A stretch of 64,000 bases of DNA from positions 22,640 to 86,639 of the forward strand of contig NZ_JADPJL010000016.1 of the NCBI RefSeq assembly GCF_023073415.1, given 5' to 3'. This DNA comes from Bradyrhizobium sp. 190 (GTDB lineage: Bacteria; Pseudomonadota; Alphaproteobacteria; Rhizobiales; Xanthobacteraceae). This document shows positions 8,875-17,537 of the stretch, in pieces. The notes below the pieces were generated by a model. It saw only the letters and a list, made by a program, of their open reading frames with translations. It had not been told where the DNA came from and searched no databases. A program made the translations under genes and the position numbers. Positions within the stretch are counted from its first letter, which is position 1, and every line of letters starts with the position of its first letter.

Positions 8875-9375
8875 ATGAGCCAGACCAGAACCGCCACTGC
8901 CACTGCCACCTACACGGTCGTCGACATCGAGAATGTAGTTCGGCGCGTGAAAGCCGATCTCATCATGATCGCCGACAGCACTGGCGCCTGGACTGCTGCA
9001 GAGGCGGCGCTGTATGCTCATGACATCGAGGTTCTCGCAAAAGCAGGCTACCTCTCGTGGGTTGACGTCACGCTTCTCAGTAATGGCCTCGAGCTCAAAG
9101 CCGTCAGGTTTGAGGTCGACACGGAAGCGGGTTCGCTCACCACGAGCCGCCCTGGCGGGGTGCGCTGGCCGAAGGTCGCGGGTGCATATCTGCGTGTCAT
9201 CCTCAGCTACACCGAAGCGTACACGAGCGCGGCGCGCGAGGCGGTGAAAGGAAAGCTGAAAATCGGCTGGGTTACGTCATACGAGGATACCAGTCACGCC
9301 AACTTGACGTCTTCAGGCGGCCGCAACTACGTCAGCAACGCCTATGGCATGCAGAGAAAGGATTGGGTGAAGTGA
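8875..9375 (+). CDS. cap7: CBASS HORMA-domain activator (Cap7-like)
   Basis: Predicted 166-residue bacterial HORMA protein. In type III CBASS the HORMA protein senses a peptide or phage protein, closes its safety belt and switches on the CD-NTase. Recognition rests on overall pattern and on the C-terminal block GGRNYVSNAYGMQRKDW, which matches the conserved end of the HORMA-1 group, whose C-terminus forms the safety belt. The N-terminal Thr-rich start (TATATATYTVVDIENVVRRV) is also typical. The ATG follows the CD-NTase stop by one base. A GTGA overlap couples it to the ATPase. Confidence 0.85.
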   Translation: MSQTRTATATATYTVVDIENVVRRVKADLIMIADSTGAWTAAEAALYAHDIEVLAKAGYLSWVDVTLLSNGLELKAVRFEVDTEAGSLTTSRPGGVRWPKVAGAYLRVILSYTEAYTSAAREAVKGKLKIGWVTSYEDTSHANLTSSGGRNYVSNAYGMQRKDWVK

Positions 9376-10268
9376 GTCAGCCGAGCATCTTCGATAGCGA
9401 AACCCCACTGCCTAGCGAGGCGCTCGCCAAGCGGGAAAAGACGTTGCTACGATTTGCTGCGCGTTATGCCCGTATCCATGACCAGCTTCGGTTGCTGCTG
9501 AATGTCGGTGGTCTCGGCGAATGGAACCGAAAGCACCATGGCGGCAAGCTCGCGATCTGCGAACTTGTCGCCGAGCAGTACCCGCTCGTGATCTTTCATG
9601 GCGACGTTGGGACCGGCAAGACGGCGATGGCCGAATGCATCGCCAACAAGCTCGTCGCCGAGGCGAGGAGCGAAGATTCGATCCTTTTCAAGCTGTCGAA
9701 CCGCGTGCGCGGCAGCGGCATGGTCGGCGAGATGGGAACGCTGATTGCTGAAGCCTTTCGCAAGGTGATCCAGTCGGCTGGCAAGAGCCGGCGTGCCATC
9801 CTGATCATCGACGAGGGAGACAGCCTTGGCGCGTCCCGCGCGCAGGAACACAGCCATCACGAGGATAAGGTGGCGGTGAACACTCTGATCCAGGGCGTCG
9901 ACGATCTTCGGCAGTATGGCGGCCGCATCGTCGTCATCCTCTGCACCAATCGGCTCTCGGTGCTCGATGCCGCATTGCGTCGGCGCGCAGCAATCATTGA
10001 GGAGTTCAAGCGGCCCTCGGACGAAGAACGCCGCCAGCTCTTTCAGATGGATCTCGCCGGTCTGAACCTTCCGGAGACGCAGATCTCCGATCTTGTGGCG
10101 GTCACTGGTGCCCGCGGCAGCAATCCGGCTTGGACATATTCGGATATTCGCACGCGTCTTTACCCCGCCGCCTTAGCGAAAGCCTATCCGCAGCAGGCGC
10201 TCCGGTTCGAGCATTTAAAGTCAGTCGCCGCGGCGCTTCATTCCTCGCCGGTGATGGAGGATAGGTAA
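9372..10268 (+). CDS. cap6: CBASS TRIP13-like AAA+ ATPase (Cap6-like)
   Basis: Predicted 298-residue AAA+ ATPase that opens the closed HORMA protein and so resets CBASS signalling. Walker A is GDVGTGKTA (about residue 77) and Walker B is ILIIDEGD (about residue 143). RGSGMVGEMG is the substrate-pore-loop region and LDAALRRRAAIIEEFKRP the sensor/arginine-finger region. Start: a GTG at 9372 overlaps the HORMA stop (GTGA) and follows GAAAGGA at a suitable distance. An in-frame TTG at 9363 is the alternative. The stop overlaps the effector start (TAATG). Confidence 0.9.
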   Translation: MSQPSIFDSETPLPSEALAKREKTLLRFAARYARIHDQLRLLLNVGGLGEWNRKHHGGKLAICELVAEQYPLVIFHGDVGTGKTAMAECIANKLVAEARSEDSILFKLSNRVRGSGMVGEMGTLIAEAFRKVIQSAGKSRRAILIIDEGDSLGASRAQEHSHHEDKVAVNTLIQGVDDLRQYGGRIVVILCTNRLSVLDAALRRRAAIIEEFKRPSDEERRQLFQMDLAGLNLPETQISDLVAVTGARGSNPAWTYSDIRTRLYPAALAKAYPQQALRFEHLKSVAAALHSSPVMEDR

Positions 10269-11434
10269 TGCCGCGGTCCCCTCTCTACGGCCGGCGCATT
10301 CACATTTCTGGGAGCGTTGTGGATGATACAACAGTCGCGCCAGCAAGCGAGGTCCACGGGGCGAGGGAGCTGATCGCTGGGCTGGCAAAAGAGCTGATCA
10401 AGCGTGGCGCCAACTTCGTGGTCCCTGTGGATGCTGAGCCGCTGCGCAAGGTCGACGCTTTACCGATCTGCTTCGATTGGCTGATCTGGAAGACAATCAA
10501 GGACAGTTTGGCGCTGCGACCGGCGAACGTGCCGGGTCCCCTCGCGGTCGCGGTGCAACATCAAAAGACTGAAGATCAGATTCCGGAGGACTATGTAGGT
10601 CTCTGGGACGAGCTGCGCGCCTCACAGCTAATCAAAATCGAGAGCGCGGCGCACTGGAACATGAACAGCAAGCGGATGGAGGCTCAGGCTCGATTTGGCG
10701 ATATCCTCATTGCACTGGGAGGCACCGAGGGCGTGCTCTATCTTGCAAACCTCTATCATGATGCCGGCAAGCCGATTATTCCGCTCAATCTTGCCCTCTG
10801 TCCCGAAACAACCGGTGCGCGATGCCTCTATAATTTCGGGCTGGCTAGCAGCCAGACCCGCCGCCTGTTTCAGATTGCCGACGACGGTGATGCGCATGAC
10901 TGGGTCAACAGAATTCGCTTCCCGCAGCGGCAGTCGATCGCGGATCGCGTTTCTGTACTGGTCGAGCTGCTTGAGTCACTTGAGAGGCCCAAAGCCTTCG
11001 CCGTCCGACTACTGAACCCTGATCTGCCCGACTATGCTGACGTCCAGAATTTCTTCGATACGGTGGTTCAGCCCGTGGTCGAAGGTGAGCTTGGGTATCA
11101 CCTCGTCGTTATCGACGGCCGCCAAGCTTATGAGTATTCCCGAATTGACCAAGAGATATTCGCGAAGCTCCATCGCAGCAGCGTGGTGCTAGCTGACATC
11201 ACAGGCGCGCGGCCAAACTGCTTTCTTGAGCTTGGATACGCTCTGGGCCGCGGCCTGCCGACGATGGTAATGGTGCTTGAAGGCGCGAGCTTGCCTTTCG
11301 ACATTACGACATTTTCTGGGCTTCATTGGAAAACGTCCGGCACTGTGGACGACAGGCGGCGCGCGTTCCGAGAGCACTGGCAGGCGATCCGCAACCGCCC
11401 CTCACTCGTTCCAGCGGAGCCGTTGATCTCATGA
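10268..11434 (+). CDS. CBASS effector: SLOG-like plus deoxyribosyltransferase-like domains
   Basis: Predicted 388 residues in the effector position of the operon. The N-terminal half resembles SLOG/TIR-like nucleotide-binding folds: RRIHISGSVV, then GARELIAGLAKELIKRGANF, and a glycine turn IALGGTEGVLYLANL near residue 150, which fits the SLOG GG-x-G pattern. The C-terminal third (about 240-345) contains VVLADITGARPNCFLELGYALGRG, the signature of nucleoside 2-deoxyribosyltransferase-like and related nucleotide-processing domains. My inference is that one half binds the cyclic nucleotide and the other attacks a nucleotide or NAD+. I cannot say which from sequence alone. No membrane segment is seen. 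It is coupled to both neighbours by overlapping codons. Confidence 0.75.
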   Translation: MPRSPLYGRRIHISGSVVDDTTVAPASEVHGARELIAGLAKELIKRGANFVVPVDAEPLRKVDALPICFDWLIWKTIKDSLALRPANVPGPLAVAVQHQKTEDQIPEDYVGLWDELRASQLIKIESAAHWNMNSKRMEAQARFGDILIALGGTEGVLYLANLYHDAGKPIIPLNLALCPETTGARCLYNFGLASSQTRRLFQIADDGDAHDWVNRIRFPQRQSIADRVSVLVELLESLERPKAFAVRLLNPDLPDYADVQNFFDTVVQPVVEGELGYHLVVIDGRQAYEYSRIDQEIFAKLHRSSVVLADITGARPNCFLELGYALGRGLPTMVMVLEGASLPFDITTFSGLHWKTSGTVDDRRRAFREHWQAIRNRPSLVPAEPLIS

Positions 11435-11985
11435 GCGACAAGCGCGAAGTTTTCGTCTCGGTCGACGTGGAAACCGCCGGTCCGATCCCCGGCGAATTCA
11501 GTCTATTGTCTATCGGTGCCTGCTCCATCTACGAGCCAGAGAAGACATTCGCGTGCGAGCTGAAGCCGATCAACGCGAACTTCGATCCCAAGGCTTTGGA
11601 GGTGAGCGGGCTCTCTCTAGACGAGCTCGCGCGAACAGGACTTATGCCCTCCAATGCCATGCGAACCTTTTCGCACTGGCTCTTGACCTTGGCGCGTCGG
11701 AATGAAACCCTCGTATTCGTCGGTTTTAACGCGCCGTTCGACTGGTCCTTCGTGAACTACTATTTCCATCGGTTTACGGGCAGCAATCCATTCGGCTTCA
11801 CGGCGCTCGATATCAAGGCGCTCTACATGGGTGCGACGGGCTGCCGCTGGAGTGATACGCGTTCGAGCAGGATTGCTGAAAAGCTCAAACCAGCTTTGGC
11901 CGGGACGCATGATGCGCTGCGCGACGCGCTGTACCAGGCTGAGATTTTTCGGCTGATCAGGTCCGAGCTCATTGATAAGAGCTGA
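11431..11985 (+). CDS. cap18: CBASS-associated 3'-5' exonuclease (Cap18-like)
   Basis: Predicted 184-residue DEDD-family exonuclease, last gene of the CBASS operon (ATGA overlap with the effector). The Exo I motif is VDVETAG (D12, E14) near the N-terminus, the central FNAPFDWSFV supplies the second Asp, and GTHDALRDALYQAE near the C-terminus gives the Exo III H-x4-D. All four acidic residues and the His are therefore present. Cap18-type exonucleases recur in CBASS operons that carry HORMA and TRIP13 genes. Their role is not settled, though degradation of DNA or of signal nucleotides has been considered. Confidence 0.85.
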   Translation: MSDKREVFVSVDVETAGPIPGEFSLLSIGACSIYEPEKTFACELKPINANFDPKALEVSGLSLDELARTGLMPSNAMRTFSHWLLTLARRNETLVFVGFNAPFDWSFVNYYFHRFTGSNPFGFTALDIKALYMGATGCRWSDTRSSRIAEKLKPALAGTHDALRDALYQAEIFRLIRSELIDKS

Positions 11986-12081
11986 CAGCACAGTCTGACT
12001 CTGCTATCCGCGATTACTCGATTGCGATCGCGAATGCTTCCGGAGTGGCTACGCTTCTACGCGCGGTGCCACTACATTACG

Positions 12082-12487
12082 TTACTCGCCGGTGAAGTAC
12101 TGGAAATACGGGTCGTGGACCCAGCGCTCGCACACCCCCTCGTCGGATAGCCCGTAAATGTGCTTGAGCAGCAGAAGCCCGATCATGAAGCGGGTCGCGA
12201 TCCCCGGCCGGCCGTGCTCGCTGTAGAGCGGCGCAATCTCGCCGTCGATCCAGTCCCAGTCGATCTTGCCGGCTAGCAAAACCAGTTCGTGCTTCAGATT
12301 GATGATCTGGTCGAGCCGAGCCCGGAACAGATCGTTCGATCCAGTCGTCTGATGCTTCTTCGGCCGCATCGTCCCCCCCCGATGCAGACAAGGAATCATG
12401 CTTCCCGCTTCGAGGGAATCCCGAAAACGAAATCGCAAGGTTCCGACGCCCAAAGCATCAAAACCTTGCAATCTGGAAACGTCCCTT
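12082..12487 (-). mobile_element. Truncated IS5-type insertion sequence
   Basis: The minus frame starting at ATG 12369 encodes about 95 residues typical of the N-terminus of IS5-family transposases (KIDWDWIDGEIAPLYSEHGRPG, then LLLLKHIYGLSDEGVCERW and DPYFQYFTGE) and then stops. The DDE catalytic part is missing, so it cannot transpose. The bases up to about 12487 are the likely outer end of the element. It lies between the 3' ends of the two convergent defence operons and records past insertion and deletion there. Confidence 0.8.
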
Positions 12488-12516
12488 AGTTCAAATCGAG
12501 ATTCCAGATCAGTGGC

Positions 12517-12864
12517 TTACGCCTTCTTCACGGACGACCACGTTACCCTCACGGCACAGCGCCACGGATTATGGCCTTGGCTGTCTCTGTGGATCTTCCG
12601 ACCGCCTCTTCGTAACGTGCCCCGAACTACCAAAATGCTCATTCCTTCCCAGTTGCTCTCTGCAAGCCGGAAAGCCAATTTGTTGAACAGCCCTCGGCCG
12701 TCATGAGTTGCCATATCCACCTGTAAAGCTTGCTCCGTCAGCCGCACCGGCTGGCAGTCCGGACGCGTCAGCAATACGCATATATCATCTTTTGGTGTGA
12801 GGATCGTCGTACGGATCTTCGCGCGTGTCACGCTGACGCGAAAGTTCTGGCGCGCCTGGATCAT
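12517..12864 (-). CDS. Small protein of unknown function, end of HEPN operon
   Basis: Predicted 115 residues, starting with ATG at 12864 that overlaps the stop of the upstream gene (ATGA), which strongly supports it as a real, coupled gene. The sequence is basic, with no transmembrane segment and no motif I recognise. A central block ([19 protein letters not shown]) and a C-terminal block ([20 protein letters not shown]) look like mixed alpha/beta structure. It is the fourth gene of a minus-strand operon with two HEPN-motif proteins, so a role as adaptor, antitoxin or second effector is possible but not shown. Confidence 0.6.
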   Translation of the reverse strand: MIQARQNFRVSVTRAKIRTTILTPKDDICVLLTRPDCQPVRLTEQALQVDMATHDGRGLFNKLAFRLAESNWEGMSILVVRGTLRRGGRKIHRDSQGHNPWRCAVRVTWSSVKKA

Positions 12865-13541
12865 CGCTCCGTCCCGGAGATTGCCTCCGACAATTCGGTC
12901 AGGGTTGGCCACGATCTCGCCTCTGACGCGCCTAGGCCAGCTTCCCGATCGATCAGTTGCCTGAAACTCGTGATGCATTCCTGATCCCGCTCCTCATGAT
13001 GCGGGTGATCTGAGTCCTTCTCGTCCAGGCCGCGGGTCGCGTGAGCCGCAAGCTCGATATCATCGATCATGGTCGAAAGCCGGCGCGCTGCAATGGTGAT
13101 GGATGGCCGGGTCTCACCGTGAACGCATGACACCGAGAGCGCCTGAATTTGCGAGTCATCCTTATAGAAGCGTTTCTTCTGCCAATCCTCGTCTGCCGAT
13201 CCCTGTCGGCCAAGAAGATCAAGCAGGTTCTTGACGATGGAATGCACCTGTGTGGCGTCTTGTGCGTGGTCGCAAGCCGAATCCGCAGCGCTAATCGGGC
13301 CGCGAAGCGCCGTTCGCTTCGTCTCCTCAAGCTGCTCCGCAACCTGGAACTGGAACGCCGCCCTCTCGGCCTCGGACATCTTCTTCGACCGAGGCTCCAC
13401 GCCTTCGACTATGAGCAGGACCTGCTTGCGCCGCCGCATGCGATGTCGCGCGAGCCTGCCCGCGGGCGTCTGCAAATAGGCCTTAATCTCACTTTCCGAT
13501 TTCATGTCACGTGCTGGCAGAACGAACGTACCGCCGAACAT
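12861..13541 (-). CDS. Hydrophilic protein of unknown function in HEPN operon
   Basis: Predicted 226 residues (or 214 from ATG 13505, beginning [12 protein letters not shown]). It is highly charged and probably alpha-helical: the N-terminal half has [20 protein letters not shown] and [20 protein letters not shown], which could form a coiled coil. There is no recognisable domain, signal peptide or membrane segment. It follows the second HEPN-motif gene by 111 bases and overlaps the next gene by ATGA. Context makes it a candidate accessory factor of the same defence locus. I know of no family to name. Confidence 0.6.
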   Translation of the reverse strand: MFGGTFVLPARDMKSESEIKAYLQTPAGRLARHRMRRRKQVLLIVEGVEPRSKKMSEAERAAFQFQVAEQLEETKRTALRGPISAADSACDHAQDATQVHSIVKNLLDLLGRQGSADEDWQKKRFYKDDSQIQALSVSCVHGETRPSITIAARRLSTMIDDIELAAHATRGLDEKDSDHPHHEERDQECITSFRQLIDREAGLGASEARSWPTLTELSEAISGTER

Positions 13542-13652
13542 AGCCGATCCAGATCAGTCGTGAAGGCCTAACCCCGATCCCTTGCGCGTGCCGGCGGCGC
13601 TTCGCGTCAAGAGCCGGCTAATGCGGTCTGCAAAGCAAGTCTTACTCCTGGC

Positions 13653-15083
13653 TCAATCGCCGGAGTACATCACGTCCGAAACGGCAAACTCCTGCTCGAT
13701 GAAGCGACGCGCCAATTTGTGCATGACACGGGCCGCCGTGTGCAGACGAACGACCTCGTGGGCGTCGTCGGGATCGGATTTCGAGTGCTTACCTGCATGA
13801 GCTACCGCGATGCGGCATGAATCGTGGATGTATTTGTGCGGCGGGTCGTTACCGCATAAGGCCAGGAAGCGGTTGATGTCGTCGTCTTCCTTGGGCTCAA
13901 TCTGCAACGCCTCAAAATGAGTGCGAAACCATGTCCGCGCGGCCTCTTTGCCGGGATGCCGGATCTCGATGATCTTGTAATAGTTCAGCACGGCATAGCT
14001 GATGAATCCGTTTTGCTGTGCATTGCGCGCTTCTCGGTAAAGCGCAAGCGCGCGCCGGACCTCCTCGGAATTCGGTATCTTCCGGTCAAAAATGTAGTCA
14101 TGCGCCATTGTGAAGGCGAGATCGCGCTTTGACAACGGAACCGGCACAGGATTTCCCGACCATCCATATTCCGCGATCGCGAAATTGTCGTCGCACCATG
14201 CCATCACGCTAAGAAAGCGGTTGATGACCGTCATGGCGGTCGACTCGTCAACGCGGTTGGCCGTCAGATCGATGTGAACCGATTGCACGTGGTCCTTGGT
14301 CTTGGGCATAAGCACAAGCTGGTATTGATCGAAGGTGATGAGCTTTTCCTCCTTCGGCCACGTGACCTGGTTATCCACGCCGACATGGAGAAAGCGCGAG
14401 CCATTGCGTACGCCGAGCTTCCGGTAGCGTTCCTGCTGGGCCTCTTCGGCATCGTACTCCGAGCCATCGCCTTCGGGTGGTGCCGGAAAGCGCTCGGCAA
14501 GCTCACATTCCCGCGCCAGCCGCCGAAAGAATTCCTGGGTAAACGACATCTCGCGCATCGCGGGCGCGTTCATCCGGCCGCAGTCAGGATCGAAACCGAT
14601 TTCGCTTCCCTTCGCGAGCAGCGCAACGGATCCCTTCGGTACGAAGTAGGCTCGCCGCTTTTCTCCATCGCGCATATAGACAACCTCGGCCCCGCCATGG
14701 CTATTCACGCCCGTTTCGGCGATGGTCAGCTTCATGCGAACGAAACTCGCCCGGGCTATCTTGTTTGCCAGAAGGACGGTGACAACGTCGCTGATCGTCT
14801 CCGCCATGAAGAAGGACGCGTCGGCGCCCCCAACCGGGCGCAACCCTTCAAGCACCGTCGCCACATGCCCGGCCCAGCCGGGATGCGTCGTCACGAGCCC
14901 GAAGATGGCAGCTGCTATCTGATGGCCGGATAGCTTCTCCTCGCGCCGCTCCCTTCCGCGAGGAAGTCGGCCGTATCGACGGATTGACTCAAATCGCTGA
15001 TCCATTTCCTGCGGCGAGCTATATGATACGTCGCTATTCTGGTTCAGTAAGCCGAGGATACGAGCAAGGTTCTTTGCATACAT
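13653..15083 (-). CDS. Putative HEPN-domain protein, MauJ-like, defence candidate
   Basis: Predicted 476 residues. The last about 130 residues look like a HEPN fold: a helical block (ALALYREARNAQQNGFISYA then VLNYYKIIEI) followed by CRIAVAHAGKH, in which R424 and H429 give the RX4H motif of HEPN ribonucleases and toxins. The N-terminal two thirds (about 1-330) has beta-rich segments and no motif I recognise. The overall layout recalls proteins often annotated MauJ-like. It begins 33 bases after the stop of the upstream HEPN-motif gene. Function as an RNA-targeting abortive-infection effector is inferred only from motif and position opposite CBASS. Confidence 0.65.
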   Translation of the reverse strand: MYAKNLARILGLLNQNSDVSYSSPQEMDQRFESIRRYGRLPRGRERREEKLSGHQIAAAIFGLVTTHPGWAGHVATVLEGLRPVGGADASFFMAETISDVVTVLLANKIARASFVRMKLTIAETGVNSHGGAEVVYMRDGEKRRAYFVPKGSVALLAKGSEIGFDPDCGRMNAPAMREMSFTQEFFRRLARECELAERFPAPPEGDGSEYDAEEAQQERYRKLGVRNGSRFLHVGVDNQVTWPKEEKLITFDQYQLVLMPKTKDHVQSVHIDLTANRVDESTAMTVINRFLSVMAWCDDNFAIAEYGWSGNPVPVPLSKRDLAFTMAHDYIFDRKIPNSEEVRRALALYREARNAQQNGFISYAVLNYYKIIEIRHPGKEAARTWFRTHFEALQIEPKEDDDINRFLALCGNDPPHKYIHDSCRIAVAHAGKHSKSDPDDAHEVVRLHTAARVMHKLARRFIEQEFAVSDVMYSGD

Positions 15084-15116
15084 CGCGTTTCTCTCTCCGC
15101 GGGGTCCCGCCTGCTT

Positions 15117-16505
15117 CTAGTCGCAGGCAAGCCGATAATCCCGGAGCACGGGATTGGACCCAGCTCGCGGTATTCCTTCTTCAGGGATAGGTAGCTCGAG
15201 AGCGGTCAGAAGGTAGCAAAGCGCCTCCATCGCCCGCGTCGATTTCGAGAAGGCGCGGAATTGGGCGTCGCTCTCCGGATTGAAGTGGCCATGGGCGCTC
15301 TTGCCGCGAAAGCTGATCGCGCGCTTGAGGTGGTAGACTGCCTCGTCGGGCAGAACGCCTTTGCCGAAGCGTGCTTCGACCATGCCAACGAGCCGCTTGA
15401 ACTGCTGCTCGGCAGTTTCCGCCCTGATCCAGCGGATAGCGCCCGCAATCCGCTCGCCAATGGCAACGTCATGGCCGAGCTCTTGCGCTTTCGCCGCCGC
15501 CACGGCCAAGATTGCATCGATATCGGAACCGGAGAGCATGGGTTGCGCTTTCGCGATAGGGATGTCCTCAAGCCAGCGGCAAGCGTTGAGCAGCCGTTCC
15601 GAAGAGACCACATTCTTCAAGCCGAAGCTTGCCATCATGAGTGCGTTGGGTCGCCGCCATGCCGCCGCCCGGTTCATCCAGGCAACAAGGCATTCCCGGA
15701 AAGAGGCCAGCTCCTTGTCGTCCCAGCATCGTACCGGCGAGCCGCCGACCCAGAGATCGCGATTGTCGACCTCAGCCTCGGGCCAGATATAGTGCACTTC
15801 ATGCTCGCCGGGATATTCGTGCTGTTCGGCGGCTTCCATCATCTGCGCGAAGGAAAGGCGGTCGATCCGGATTGCCGATGGCTTAAGCTGCACACCGAAG
15901 CAAAACGACAGGAAATTCACGTAATCCGAGACGTGCTCGATGTAGTCCCGTAGGCTTGGCGGCTCTTCGAATTCGATTTCGAAGGTTGGCCAGAGCTCTT
16001 TCGGCCCCTCAAACTCCCCGCCATAGGTCGCGCTATACCAAGCTCGAACCGTCAAGCCCTGGGCAGTATCGTTGAAGATGATGAGGTGCTCTTCCGTTGG
16101 GAACCGGTTGCGGCCGATCGCTTTGACTTTACGGTCATGGCGCATCAGTCCATTCGTATGCTTCACGTGGAAGGAGACCCTCTTGACTCTGTCCTCGGCT
16201 CTCCACGGATCGTGGCCAACGACAGCAACGTTTGAAAGAATTTCTTGCCGGTGCGTCTCCCGTTGCGGCGCGATGTTGCGCGAACTCGTTCCTGCGATCG
16301 TCGTGACGTTGGAATGCAGCGAGACGATTTCATTCGTCTCGGTTTGCAAAAAGACCGGCTGCTCCCCCTTGATGTGAAAGAAGTCCGCGTAGCTATAGAT
16401 CCGGGCGCGAATCTCTTCATCCGAGACCAGCACCGTTCCCGTGAGGTTTTCACCGGTAACAAGCTCGATGCAATGCAGCGGCTTCCCGCTCTCGATCTTC
16501 GGCAT
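15117..16505 (-). CDS. Putative ApeA-like HEPN protein, defence candidate
   Basis: Predicted 462 residues, first gene of the four-gene minus operon, with AAAGGTG just upstream of ATG 16505. The N-terminal about 250 residues are beta-rich, including SLRDYIEHVSDYVNFLSFCF, as in ApeA N-terminal domains. The C-terminal part is helical and ends with FRGKSAHGHF, where R400 and H405 form RX4H, then AFSKSTRAMEALCYLLTALE. ApeA is an anti-phage HEPN protein that cuts tRNA anticodons; similarity here is by layout and motif only. Two different HEPN-motif proteins in tandem is unusual and suggests they work as a pair. Confidence 0.6.
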   Translation of the reverse strand: MPKIESGKPLHCIELVTGENLTGTVLVSDEEIRARIYSYADFFHIKGEQPVFLQTETNEIVSLHSNVTTIAGTSSRNIAPQRETHRQEILSNVAVVGHDPWRAEDRVKRVSFHVKHTNGLMRHDRKVKAIGRNRFPTEEHLIIFNDTAQGLTVRAWYSATYGGEFEGPKELWPTFEIEFEEPPSLRDYIEHVSDYVNFLSFCFGVQLKPSAIRIDRLSFAQMMEAAEQHEYPGEHEVHYIWPEAEVDNRDLWVGGSPVRCWDDKELASFRECLVAWMNRAAAWRRPNALMMASFGLKNVVSSERLLNACRWLEDIPIAKAQPMLSGSDIDAILAVAAAKAQELGHDVAIGERIAGAIRWIRAETAEQQFKRLVGMVEARFGKGVLPDEAVYHLKRAISFRGKSAHGHFNPESDAQFRAFSKSTRAMEALCYLLTALELPIPEEGIPRAGSNPVLRDYRLACD

Positions 16506-17537
16506 GCAACACCTTTGGTGCTTTACGTGCTCTGCATCATGTACGAGCTAGAACCGCCATGCCGCCAGAGCCGCAAAAAAAGATCAACACTGCCGCACAA
16601 ACCGCCAGCGCGCCGACCGCATTAATCCTGAATCCCCACAGACTGACTTCGAGCCTTGGCTCACGCATCGCGCAATTCTCCATTTAGAACTTAGAGAACG
16701 GCTATGCGGAGGGATTTCTTTTTGTCGCCGGTTTTCTGCCGGTCGTCAACCACGCGCGGCTTTTCGATCGTGGATGCTTTTAAAGGAGCTTTGAAGGGCA
16801 TTTGAAGGCCGTTTGAAAACCTGCAGGGGCCCGGGAGTTCGGCTGCGCTGTCGTCTTAGCACGCATGGCCCAGGTGATTCCCCTGTTCTGTCAGAAGCAG
16901 CCGTCACAAAAGAGGGCTTGGGCGCGTGCGGCAAGCCGCACCGGCGCCACCCGTCTACCGAAAACGATCCCAATACACTGGTGTCCGAGGCAGATGCCAA
17001 GAATGGGGAGGCACCTGAAGGTTCGCGGACATCGCCGTAGATATCCTGGCCTCACTTGGGGTGCAGGGGCCAGGAGAAATCACCACTGCGAGCGGCTTGA
17101 GGTCAACAAATCTCTGACGCAACGAGAACACCGGCGGCCACACGGAAATCTATCCAACAAGGGCGTTTAGAAAGCCCTGTTCTGCATGCTCCGGGCTTCA
17201 CGTTACGGGGCATCTAGAACGTTTAAACCGTACTTTTGGATCTGTTCGGTCAGGAGTGCATTGAAGCAGGATAGGATGTTGTGCGGTCAAGGACCAAGCT
17301 TCGTCGGGCAAACGGGCGAACGATCCGTGTTGCCCGAGGCAGACTGCTGCCTCAACCCGCGGCTTGAAGGCGATGACAAAACGACAGCATCTACATGCGC
17401 GCCAATTCAGCAACGAAAGCCCGTTCACAGGCTTCCACGTCGATCCATTGTCAGTTCCCATGCGTCCTGCGCCGAAGGCCGATCCTTTGTCCCGCCGCCG
17501 TAGGAGGGCGGTTGTCAGCGGAGTTTCAGTCATGGTC
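16506..17537. other. Intergenic stretch between defence island and PurF-like operon
   Basis: About 1 kb without a gene I can support. Short frames on both strands lack domains and good ribosome sites. It would contain the promoter of the HEPN operon at its left end and the end of the HAD gene's transcript at its right. No tRNA, direct repeat or integrase remnant was seen. Confidence 0.4.

Noticed and set aside
8118..8909. Minus-strand frame of 263 codons over the CD-NTase gene
   Set aside because: Shadow of a gene with intact catalytic motifs and operon overlaps.
14274..15953. Plus-strand frames of 219 and 230 codons
   Set aside because: Antisense to the two HEPN-motif genes; no ribosome sites or domains.
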